Of a DNA stretch of 64,000 nucleotides, positions 25,426-32,308 are shown piece after piece. The number at the start of each line of letters is the position of its first letter. Position 1 is the stretch's first letter. The notes under the pieces were generated by a model that saw nothing but the letters and a program-made list of their open reading frames with translations, had not been told where the DNA came from and made no database searches. The DNA is from Pedobacter sp. D749 (lineage in GTDB: Bacteria > Bacteroidota > Bacteroidia > Sphingobacteriales > Sphingobacteriaceae), in the NCBI RefSeq assembly GCF_019317285.1, contig NZ_CP079218.1, positions 4,154,001-4,218,000 on the forward strand, written 5' to 3'. Position numbers and translations under genes: made by a program.

Positions 25426-26163
25426 ATGAAACCAAGTGAAGAATGGTTAAAGACCTGGAATGAAAAGCGTAACCTGCTGGCTTGCCCAAACAACCTTAAC
25501 GATTATTTCGAAGAAACAACTGTAGGAGGAAAAAAAATCGATCATCTTGAACTTGGTAGCGTATCCATTCCAACAGGAGAGATTTTGGTACGCGATCCAT
25601 TGGTTTATATTCAAAAAGATGCCGAGCCTTATCTGATCAAAGTACCAACGGGCGAATTCCCCGTTACTGCCGCTGTAGTGGTGCCTGATGATGATGATTG
25701 TGCCCGTTATGCCGCGGTTAAGGTGCAGTTTACCGCTCATGATGCCATCAGGTTTGAAGAAGCATTAATCGGAACGGAAGACCTTGTTGATTTTAATGAA
25801 GGCGAATTTTTCGGGTTTAATGTGGATGCGGGTTTAGGATGTGTTTTAGATAAAGAAACACTAAAACATTTCTGTGCTTTTCAGGATAAATTTCACAACG
25901 AAAATCCAGGTAAAAATCTATACGATGATCATTTCGCGATACTTTTTGCCGCTAACTACGCCGAAAATCCTATTTATCAACGCGAAGCCGGCGACTGGAT
26001 CAACTGGAAAATCCCAGAAACAGATTATCACATCCCATTTTTCCAGAGTGGCTTTGGTGATGGCACCTACCCTGTTTATTATGGTTTTGATGTTGAAGAT
26101 AAGGTGTGCTCGCTAATTATCCAGTTTATTGATATTGAATTGGCTTATGGTGAGGAAGAGTAA
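25426..26163 (+). CDS. DUF4241 domain protein
   Basis: A 245-residue acidic cytoplasmic protein with no signal peptide. It matches the DUF4241 pattern: LGSVSIPTGEILVRDPL near residues 43-60, then VPTGEFPVTAAVV and the C-terminal YPVYYGFDVEDKVCSLIIQF. The family's biochemical role is unknown; members often appear singly and some near polymorphic toxin loci. Here no toxin or secretion gene is adjacent, so I assign no function. Monocistronic, with a strong hairpin 58 bases downstream. Confidence 0.8.
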   Translation: MKPSEEWLKTWNEKRNLLACPNNLNDYFEETTVGGKKIDHLELGSVSIPTGEILVRDPLVYIQKDAEPYLIKVPTGEFPVTAAVVVPDDDDCARYAAVKVQFTAHDAIRFEEALIGTEDLVDFNEGEFFGFNVDAGLGCVLDKETLKHFCAFQDKFHNENPGKNLYDDHFAILFAANYAENPIYQREAGDWINWKIPETDYHIPFFQSGFGDGTYPVYYGFDVEDKVCSLIIQFIDIELAYGEEE

Positions 26164-26220
26164 ATTACGATTACTAATGATGATCTGTGCGGCAATATTA
26201 TTAAGTTAAGCCAAAAATGA

Positions 26221-26280
26221 TTTAACCACAGATAGGAAGGATACACACAGATATGAAATCTGTGTGTATCTGCGGTTAAA
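26221..26280. repeat. Long two-part hairpin downstream of the DUF4241 gene
   Basis: Outer arms TTTAACCACAGATA and TATCTGCGGTTAAA (one mismatch) enclose an inner stem ATACACACAGAT / ATCTGTGTGTAT. It could end transcription, but it lacks a clear U-tract and resembles a dispersed intergenic hairpin. Confidence 0.6.
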
Positions 26281-26788
26281 AACCCTTATCTTTTTAACTT
26301 AAGTACATTGGTCTGTGAGGACACAGACCTCGGAATCGACTACAGAAGAAAAGGTCTTCGACTCCGCTCAGACTGACAACGACTGTGATTAACTTAACAA
26401 CATAGTGGAAATAAAGACTATGGAATAGGCGCTATGAATGGAAACCCCTCCTACTGGCACAGCACTAACGGATCTAAACCCGATGGCACTAATGCCCCCG
26501 ATTTTCATCGGGGCAGAAGGTACAGCGGGGCTAATATTGATTGAAATACCGGCTTTGCTTTCCAAATGATTATAAAACTATGAAATAAAAAGAGTGGCAA
26601 GAGTAAATAATGATATTTGTAGCGGTCTGTGAGGACACAGGACCAAGGATTAGATTTCTCGGCTGCGTTGCACTGCGCTCGAAATGACGATCGCTTTTGA
26701 ATCTTTACCAAAAAAATAATCATTCCTCTACATCCATTCTTTCTCCATCTTACGTTTTCCATCTTACATTTCCCATCGCACCTTCCTA
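26281..26788. repeat. Dispersed intergenic repeats upstream of htpG
   Basis: No supported gene in about 500 bases. Elements seen: the hairpin GGTCTGTG-AGGA-CACAGACC at 26310-26329 and an imperfect second copy at 26624-26644; TCGACTCCGCTCAGACTGAC; the stem CCCCGAT-TTTC-ATCGGGG at 26496-26513 (same loop as the terminator at 7457); and TTTCTCGGCTGCGTTGCACT with CTCGAAATGACGA, which matches the 7.2 kb repeat. Confidence 0.6.
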
Positions 26789-26822
26789 CTGTCATTTTGG
26801 CAAACAAATTCTTTTGGAACAA
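26789..26822 (+). promoter_or_regulatory. Possible heat-shock control region of htpG
   Basis: CTGTCATTTTGGCA at 26789-26802 followed by TTTTGG about ten bases later, 45-75 bases before the htpG ATG. It resembles conserved sequence I associate with chaperone genes in Bacteroidetes, but the spacing does not fit a standard sigma-54 -24/-12 promoter. Listed as a candidate only. Confidence 0.35.
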
Positions 26823-26864
26823 CCCTTGTTATGCTCGATATAGATTTAAACAATTTATTTACAT

Positions 26865-28751
26865 ATGAGCATACAGGAAAAAGGAAATATTTCGATACAT
26901 ACCGAAAATATTTTCCCGATAATTAAGAAGTTTTTATACTCTGATAACGAAATTTTTCTTCGTGAGTTGGTTTCTAATGCAGTAGATGCTGTCCAGAAAA
27001 TTAAAAGACTAGGTTCATTAGGCCAGTTTAATGGCGAGGTTGGTACACCATTGGTACAAGTTTCGGTTGATAAGGATGCTAAAACCATTACCATTAGTGA
27101 TAATGGTTTGGGAATGACGGCCGAAGAGATTAAAAAGTACATTAACCAGGTTGCATTTTCTGGCGCAAGTGAGTTTGTAGAGAAATTTAAAGATGCTAAA
27201 GATGCCAATGAAATCATCGGTAAATTCGGTTTAGGTTTCTATTCGGCCTTTATGGTTGCAGATTTAGTGGAAATTCAAACTTTATCATACCAGGATGGCG
27301 CCGAGCCTGCACGCTGGGTTTGTGATGGAAGTACAGAATTTGAAATTACTGAAGGCACTAAAACTACCCGCGGTACCGATATTATCCTCCATGTAAACAA
27401 AGATTCGGAAGAGTTTTTAGAAGAAAGCAAACTGCAGGAAATCCTTAATAAATACGCTAAATTTTTACCAGTTCCAATTAAGTTTGGTACTAAAACAGAA
27501 TCGGTTGAAGATGGCGTAGATGAAGAGGGTAAAGCTAAATATAATGATGTTGAAGTTGATAATATTATCAATACCACTAACCCGATCTGGACAAAAGCTC
27601 CTGCAGATTTGTCAGATGAGGATTATTTAAACTTTTACCGCGAATTATATCCATTTAGTGAAGAACCATTGTTCTGGATCCACTTAAATGTTGATTATCC
27701 TTTTAATTTAACAGGCGTATTGTATTTCCCTAAGTTGAAAAACGATTTTGAAATGCAACGTAACAAAATCAAATTGTACTCGCGCCAGGTATTTATTACC
27801 GATGAAGTAAAAGATATTGTTCCTGAATTCTTAATGTTATTGCATGGGGTAATCGACTCGCCAGATATTCCTTTAAATGTATCGCGTAGTTTCTTGCAGG
27901 CCGATAGCAATGTTAAAAAGATCAATAACTATATTACCAAAAAGGTTGCCGATAAATTAGGTGAGTTGTTTGCTAAAGACCGTAAAGCGTATGAAGATAA
28001 ATGGAAAGACATTGGTCTTTTTGTAAAATACGGTATGATTAGCGAAGAGAAGTTTTACGACAAAGCCAAAGATTTTGCTTTGGTGGGAAATACTAAAAAA
28101 GAACTTTTCACGCTTCCTGAATATAAAGAAAAGGTATCTCCTTTGCAGACTGATAAAAACGGAACAGTAGTGTATTTATATACCAATGATGCCGCGAAAC
28201 AAGATGCGTTTATCCAGTCAGTCAATAAAAAAGATTATGATGTTTTAGTGCTGGACTCGCCAATCGACAATCACTTTATTAATCAGTTAGAGCAAAAATT
28301 AGAAAAAACATCGATTAAACGTGTTGATTCGAGCGTTGCAGATAAATTAATTGAGAAAGACGAGCAGAACGAGCATGTTTTAACTGAAGACCAGGTAAAA
28401 GAAGTAACGGCTATTTTTGAAAAAGCCATAACCAAACCAGGGATGCAGGTAGAAATTGTGGCTTTACATCCTGAAGAATTACCCGTAACCATCACTATGG
28501 ATGAGTTTATGCGCCGGATGAAAGATATGGCTGCTATGGGCGGTGGAATGGGCTTCTATGGCCAGATGCCAGACAATTACAAGGTTGCCATTAATGGAAA
28601 CCACAAGTTGATCAGCAAGATTTTAAATGCTGATGAAGCAGAACAAAGCACCTTGGCTAAACAAGCAGTAGATTTAGCGCTATTGGCTCAAGGTATGTTA
28701 ACCGGAGCAGAGTTAACCGCCTTTGTAAGCAGAAGTGTAGAATTAATTTAA
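26865..28751 (+). CDS. htpG: Chaperone HtpG (Hsp90)
   Basis: A 628-residue cytoplasmic ATP-dependent chaperone. The GHKL ATPase motifs are in order: FLRELVSNAVDAVQKIKRL (N-box, about residues 26-44), ISDNGLGMTAEEI (G1) and GKFGLGFYSAFMVAD (G2). The middle domain carries LYSRQVFI and the catalytic-loop Arg in LNVSRSFLQ. Length is normal for Bacteroidetes HtpG. Monocistronic, with a terminator about 25 bases downstream. Confidence 0.97.
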   Translation: MSIQEKGNISIHTENIFPIIKKFLYSDNEIFLRELVSNAVDAVQKIKRLGSLGQFNGEVGTPLVQVSVDKDAKTITISDNGLGMTAEEIKKYINQVAFSGASEFVEKFKDAKDANEIIGKFGLGFYSAFMVADLVEIQTLSYQDGAEPARWVCDGSTEFEITEGTKTTRGTDIILHVNKDSEEFLEESKLQEILNKYAKFLPVPIKFGTKTESVEDGVDEEGKAKYNDVEVDNIINTTNPIWTKAPADLSDEDYLNFYRELYPFSEEPLFWIHLNVDYPFNLTGVLYFPKLKNDFEMQRNKIKLYSRQVFITDEVKDIVPEFLMLLHGVIDSPDIPLNVSRSFLQADSNVKKINNYITKKVADKLGELFAKDRKAYEDKWKDIGLFVKYGMISEEKFYDKAKDFALVGNTKKELFTLPEYKEKVSPLQTDKNGTVVYLYTNDAAKQDAFIQSVNKKDYDVLVLDSPIDNHFINQLEQKLEKTSIKRVDSSVADKLIEKDEQNEHVLTEDQVKEVTAIFEKAITKPGMQVEIVALHPEELPVTITMDEFMRRMKDMAAMGGGMGFYGQMPDNYKVAINGNHKLISKILNADEAEQSTLAKQAVDLALLAQGMLTGAELTAFVSRSVELI

Positions 28752-28775
28752 TCAGGAAGTCCTGTCATTATTTAG

Positions 28776-28810
28776 AGGGAGAAACTGAATCAGTTTCTCC
28801 CTTTTCTTTT
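28776..28810 (+). terminator. Terminator of htpG
   Basis: Perfect stem AGGGAGAAACTG / CAGTTTCTCCCT with AAT loop, followed by TTTTCTTTT. Confidence 0.9.
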
Positions 28811-28822
28811 GCTAAAACGCAT

Positions 28823-28853
28823 AAAAAAAAGTCCTGATCAGATCAGGACTTTT
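28823..28853 (-). terminator. Terminator of the HsdR-N-like gene pair
   Basis: GTCCTGATC-A-GATCAGGAC palindrome with A/T tracts, 41 bases downstream of the minus-strand stop at 28895. It faces the htpG terminator. Confidence 0.8.
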
Positions 28854-28894
28854 AGATGGAATTTTTTGGGAACTCTTAGATTAAATTAATGTGG

Positions 28895-29392
28895 TTACCT
28901 TTTGGCTACTACTTTAGTTTTCTGATCTACATTGAAATAGTCTTTATGATCTTCTATCATTTTAGCAATAATAGCTGCTTTGGTATCCGTTATTTTAAAC
29001 TCAAACAATGGCTCTTGATTTTTCTTTGATCTCACCATTTTCTCTGTATAAAAGCGATAAACCAAGCCATTCGTTAGTAAGCCATATTTTGCTTTTGTTT
29101 TACGGAAGTATTTGGATAGGCGTGAATCGTGAATATCCAAATTATCGTTGTGGTGTTTACATTCTACGAGAATTGCAGGCTCACCATCTTTCATAATAGT
29201 ATAATCAACTTTTTTACTTTTTTTAACCCCGAAGTCTAGAACAGCTTCAGATTGAACCTCAGAGGGGTCAAATCCCAAGATTTGGATAAAAGGCATAACT
29301 AACGCATTCCGTGTTAAATCCTCAGATTGAACTTGTGGAAGCATTTTCTTAATTCTTACGGCAAACTGCCCGATTTCGTCTTTCAATTCCAT
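28895..29392 (-). CDS. HsdR N-terminal-like PD-(D/E)XK nuclease-fold protein
   Basis: 165 residues, only the nuclease-type domain found at the N-terminus of type I restriction subunit R. The catalytic pattern is present: D63 in KVDYTIM, then E77-C-K79 in ILVECKHH, with a helical N-terminus (TRNALVMPFIQILGFDP) and YGLLTNGLVYRFYT. No helicase, methylase or specificity gene is nearby, so it is not a normal restriction system. Such small proteins are seen in phages and mobile regions of Bacteroidetes. It lies 21 bases after a hypothetical gene on the same strand. Nuclease activity is inferred from the residues only. Confidence 0.8.
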   Translation of the reverse strand: MELKDEIGQFAVRIKKMLPQVQSEDLTRNALVMPFIQILGFDPSEVQSEAVLDFGVKKSKKVDYTIMKDGEPAILVECKHHNDNLDIHDSRLSKYFRKTKAKYGLLTNGLVYRFYTEKMVRSKKNQEPLFEFKITDTKAAIIAKMIEDHKDYFNVDQKTKVVAKR

Positions 29393-29413
29393 ATTGTTAT
29401 CTATTTTAGGTAG

Positions 29414-29788
29414 TTAATTTTTTAAATTATATTGGTTAAATACCGAATTTGCAGTGATAATAATTTGGTCTAAACTTTGTTTGTCAAAAAAGTTTCTGTT
29501 CAACATATCAACCATATAGGTTAATTTGTTGATGTCATTTGCCTGCATCGTAAACTGAAAACTTTTCATACCGTCTTTTATAGCTTGTTGTACGTAATTA
29601 CGTACAACCAAAAAAGATTTCCTGAACGCATATTCGCCATCTAACTGGCCCTTAGCAGGCTTCTGTCCATCAAGATTACTATATTCATTTTGCATTCTCT
29701 GATACATATCTGAATTGATTCCTTGATTTTTCAGAACCCCCTTGTAGTAGACTTTATTCAGTAAATACTCGTATTCGTTGTTTTTCAT
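29414..29788 (-). CDS. Hypothetical protein, operon partner of the HsdR-N-like gene
   Basis: 124 residues, predicted mostly helical, hydrophilic, without signal peptide or membrane segment. I do not recognise a family. It contains the segment EYAFRKSFLVVRNYVQQAIK and a C-terminal DQIIITANSVFNQYNL. It is the first gene of the pair with 28895-29392, so the two products may work together. Confidence 0.65.
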   Translation of the reverse strand: MKNNEYEYLLNKVYYKGVLKNQGINSDMYQRMQNEYSNLDGQKPAKGQLDGEYAFRKSFLVVRNYVQQAIKDGMKSFQFTMQANDINKLTYMVDMLNRNFFDKQSLDQIIITANSVFNQYNLKN

Positions 29789-30011
29789 GTGGATGCTTGG
29801 TAGATGTAGGGAATATGTCTTTGCTTTTTGGTATTTCTTTTTTTCTTTAATCTAACCCAGTATTGTATGGCCTGTTTTTAATTTTATTATCTACAGGCTA
29901 CACAAGATTGGGCAGGCAGATGTTTTCATAATTAGTAGTTTTCACCGCTAATTATTTTGTTTTTGGCAAACAGTTTAAAGATTATAAAAAGAACGGGTGC
30001 AGATAATTTTT
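29789..30011. other. Divergent spacer before the LytTR locus
   Basis: About 220 bases between the HsdR-N-like pair and the LytTR repeats. No ORF with a plausible start, no full TTG/TAnnTTTG promoter and no precursor-like small ORF was found on either strand. Confidence 0.4.
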
Positions 30012-30068
30012 TTACATCAACCCCGTAGAATATTACACGAAACCCTGGTTTTTTTTAGACAAAACCGG
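30012..30068. promoter_or_regulatory. Candidate LytTR binding sites (three direct repeats, about 22-bp period)
   Basis: TTACATCAACCCC (30012), TTACACGAAACCC (30033) and TTAGACAAAACCGG (30055) are spaced 21-22 bases apart, with the AACC blocks exactly 22 apart. LytTR proteins bind pairs of short direct repeats on one face of the helix about two turns apart. The last copy ends about 89 bases before the LytTR gene start. A matching pair occurs at 31132-31170. Confidence 0.55.
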
Positions 30069-30156
30069 ATATGAGTTTTTTTTGGGTGCAATTGTTAATT
30101 CAATTCATTTTTATTTAACTTGCATTCAAATCAAATAAACCCACATATTTATACTC

Positions 30157-30903
30157 ATGAATCTAAAATGCGTTGTTATAGACGACGAGCAACATGCAAT
30201 TGAAGTATTAACTGACCACATTGCAGAAATGCCTGGTTTAACAGTTTTTAAAACTTTTACCAGCCCTGTCCAGGCACTTACTGAGATAAGTATTGAGGAC
30301 GAAATTGATTTATTATTTATGGATATTGATATGCCGGGAATCAACGGATTGGAACTGGCCAAAAATATCAGAGAAAAAGCAAAATATTTAATTTTTACAA
30401 CCGCTCATCCTGATTATGCTTTGCAAGCATTTGATGTACAATCAGATCAGTACTTATTAAAACCTATTTCTTTTGCAAAATTTGCATTAGGTATTGATAG
30501 GATTTTAAAAAAGGAATCCACTAACAGTAGTAAAACTACTACGAAAGAAGCTGATCAGGTTGCGGCCCTTTACATCAAGGGCGACCATAAATATGCTTTT
30601 TCCAACATCGCTATTGACGAAATACTTTATATCAAAGCACTCCAGAACTATATACAGATTATTACTAAGTCTGAAATCCACACGACCTATCTTACACTTA
30701 AGGAAATTGAAAAGGCCTTAGAAAGCCATCCTTTTATCCGCGTTAATAAATCGAACATTGTGGCTAAATCGGCAATCAAAAAAGTAGATGGAAATATAAT
30801 CCGTTTGGTAAATAATGAGATGATCCAAATTGGCGAAGGTTACAAAGAAGCTTTCTTCGGTTATGTACAAAGTAGTTTGTTAAAATCTAATCGAAATCAA
30901 TAA
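30157..30903 (+). CDS. LytTR-family response regulator
   Basis: 248 residues. The N-terminal receiver has acidic residues D9-D10, phospho-acceptor D56 in LLFMDIDMPG and K102 in YLLKPIS. The C-terminal LytTR DNA-binding domain (about residues 135-240) shows KYAFSNIAIDEILYIKALQN and HPFIRVNKSNIV. It is a direct-DNA-binding regulator, presumably phosphorylated by the LytS-type kinase at 31193. The gene ends 4 bases from the stop codon of the convergent candidate RiPP precursor. Repeats fitting LytTR sites lie upstream, so autoregulation is likely. Confidence 0.93.
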   Translation: MNLKCVVIDDEQHAIEVLTDHIAEMPGLTVFKTFTSPVQALTEISIEDEIDLLFMDIDMPGINGLELAKNIREKAKYLIFTTAHPDYALQAFDVQSDQYLLKPISFAKFALGIDRILKKESTNSSKTTTKEADQVAALYIKGDHKYAFSNIAIDEILYIKALQNYIQIITKSEIHTTYLTLKEIEKALESHPFIRVNKSNIVAKSAIKKVDGNIIRLVNNEMIQIGEGYKEAFFGYVQSSLLKSNRNQ

Positions 30904-30907
30904 ACTA

Positions 30908-31051
30908 CTAAAGGTCCACAATCCAGCTAGTCATTACTATTGTGTGGCTTTGGTCACCTGTAGGGTTAGTAGTAAAGTTATTTTGACCTTTAACATTCTT
31001 ATAAACGAAAATAGTTTTTTTTGCAAGTTTAGTAGTGTGTTGTGCTTTCAT
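30908..31051 (-). CDS. Candidate RiPP precursor peptide (class I lanthipeptide-type leader, no cysteine)
   Basis: A 47-residue peptide starting MKAQHTTKLAKKTI at the ATG 31049-31051. The frame stays open upstream, but the longer version would start in sequence that looks like leader DNA. The basic leader with K-L-A-K-K-T-I resembles leaders of Bacteroidetes class I lanthipeptide precursors. The C-terminal half (from about residue 23) holds seven Ser/Thr (T27, T28, T31, S35, T37, T41, S42) and ends TSWIVDL. It contains no Cys, so no internal lanthionine can form; dehydrated residues are the expected LanB product. It is flanked by the LytTR regulator (convergent) and the sensor kinase (divergent), with LanB 1.25 kb away. 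No double-glycine cleavage site is obvious. Confidence 0.6.
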   Translation of the reverse strand: MKAQHTTKLAKKTIFVYKNVKGQNNFTTNPTGDQSHTIVMTSWIVDL

Positions 31052-31131
31052 GATATTATATATTAATAAATATTTATTGTTGTAATTAATTTCTGTAAAG
31101 ATGCAGCCTAAAATTAACCACAACCATTTTT

Positions 31132-31170
31132 TTACACAAAACCCCAATTTTAGGAGATAAAAACCCTATT
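31132..31170. promoter_or_regulatory. Candidate LytTR binding pair between precursor and kinase genes
   Basis: TTACACAAAACCCC at 31132 and AGATAAAAACCCT at 31156, with the AAACC blocks at 31139 and 31161, exactly 22 bases apart. They match the repeats at 30033 and 30055. The pair lies about 80 bases upstream of the precursor start and ends only about 25 bases before the kinase ATG, so it is better placed to activate the precursor than the kinase. Confidence 0.55.
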
Positions 31171-31192
31171 TTAATAGATTTAAAGCGAAAAA

Positions 31193-32308
31193 ATGACTTT
31201 TTCAACCCTCAAAACATTATATAAAAAATATAAACTTCACCTGCTTATCTGGAGTATTTACATCATATATGAAGTATTTATTTTGGGTTATGCATCTAAA
31301 CAATTCAAACCGCCTGGTATCTATCTTCTTATATATATCACTAATATTTCTGTTTTTTATTCACATTCATTTTTATTAAAAAAAGTATTAAATAAAAAGA
31401 ATCGAGCCTTCAAATTCATCAAGGTTTCAATACTAATATTTTCCATGTTAATAGCTTATATTTTAATAAGTTATGTACTTGTATTGTTATTTGGAAAAAT
31501 TGGGATAATAGAAAGTGAAAATTGGGACTTTATTGGCCGAAATTTTATATTATCATGTATTTATAGGGCATTATTATTTATAGGTTTTTCTACTGGCTAC
31601 GTTTATATCATTAAATCATTTCAAGACCAAAAGAAAGTAGAAGCACTGGAACGTCAGAACCTGGTTACCCAAATAGAAAAACAGGCATTAGAGAACGATC
31701 TGGTTCAATCGCAAAACAATTATCTGCGCAGTCAAATCAATCCACACTTTCTATTTAACACGTTAAACTTTATCTATAACGATGCCCGCAAAAAGGCACC
31801 CATGGCAGCAGATGCCATTATGAATCTGTCAGAAATGATGCGTTATGCCCTAAAACGCCCTGAAGCTTCAGAGATGGTTCCGCTGAGTGAAGAAATTGAG
31901 CAGATTGAACACCTGATCAATCTCCATAAACTGCGAACGGCTAATACCATCAACCTGGAACTTGAAGTAACGGGCGATATGTTTGGATTAAGATTTCCTC
32001 CGCTTATCTTATTAACTTTGGTTGAAAATATATTTAAGCACGGAAATATTTCACACTCTACCCAACAGGCGATCATTAAAATCACTTACGAAGGAGACAA
32101 GCTGAATATCAGCACCATAAACATGATTAATGATAATAAAGGCAAACAGACAGAAAGCCATCATGTAGGGATTGACAATGTTGGCAAGCGCCTGAGCAGT
32201 TTTTATGGTAATGATTATATATTCAGGTATTATAAGGATCCACTTAACCGCTTCATTACAGAAATAGATGTGACTGTGGTTAATCCGTTGGCCAGGTTAA
32301 ACCGCTAA
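31193..32308 (+). CDS. LytS/YehU-type sensor histidine kinase
   Basis: 371 residues. Four predicted membrane segments (about 17-33, 43-61, 77-100, 118-140) are followed by a coiled linker and the His_kinase domain with the phospho-acceptor H185 in QINPHFLFNTLNF. The HATPase part has the N-box LVENIFKHG and GIDNVGKRLSSFYG. The small membrane sensor without a large extracytoplasmic domain fits kinases that sense membrane-active peptides. Its natural partner is the LytTR regulator at 30157. Its stop overlaps the convergent LanB stop by 3 bases. Confidence 0.93.
   Translation: MTFSTLKTLYKKYKLHLLIWSIYIIYEVFILGYASKQFKPPGIYLLIYITNISVFYSHSFLLKKVLNKKNRAFKFIKVSILIFSMLIAYILISYVLVLLFGKIGIIESENWDFIGRNFILSCIYRALLFIGFSTGYVYIIKSFQDQKKVEALERQNLVTQIEKQALENDLVQSQNNYLRSQINPHFLFNTLNFIYNDARKKAPMAADAIMNLSEMMRYALKRPEASEMVPLSEEIEQIEHLINLHKLRTANTINLELEVTGDMFGLRFPPLILLTLVENIFKHGNISHSTQQAIIKITYEGDKLNISTINMINDNKGKQTESHHVGIDNVGKRLSSFYGNDYIFRYYKDPLNRFITEIDVTVVNPLARLNR

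Noticed and set aside
26505..26822. Minus-strand ORF of 105 codons upstream of htpG
   Set aside because: It consists of dispersed repeat sequence and covers the htpG control region; composition is not protein-like.
26789..26822. Canonical sigma-54 promoter for htpG
   Set aside because: TGGCA is present but no GC lies at the required -12 distance, so only a general candidate element is listed.
28895..29392. Complete type I restriction system
   Set aside because: Only an HsdR N-terminal-like domain is present; no helicase, HsdM or HsdS gene was found nearby.
30415..30435. TATGCTTTGCAAGCAT inside the LytTR gene, similar to the MarR box
   Set aside because: It lies in coding sequence, has different spacing, and is explained by ordinary codons.
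31065..31078. AATAAATATTTATT palindrome upstream of the precursor
   Set aside because: A perfect palindrome, but purely A/T in very AT-rich DNA, so chance is likely.
31052..31147. Upstream extension of the precursor-like ORF to 79 residues
   Set aside because: The extra 32 residues (MGFCVKKWLWL...) run through the candidate LytTR site and AT-rich leader DNA; the shorter form has the expected leader motif at its start.
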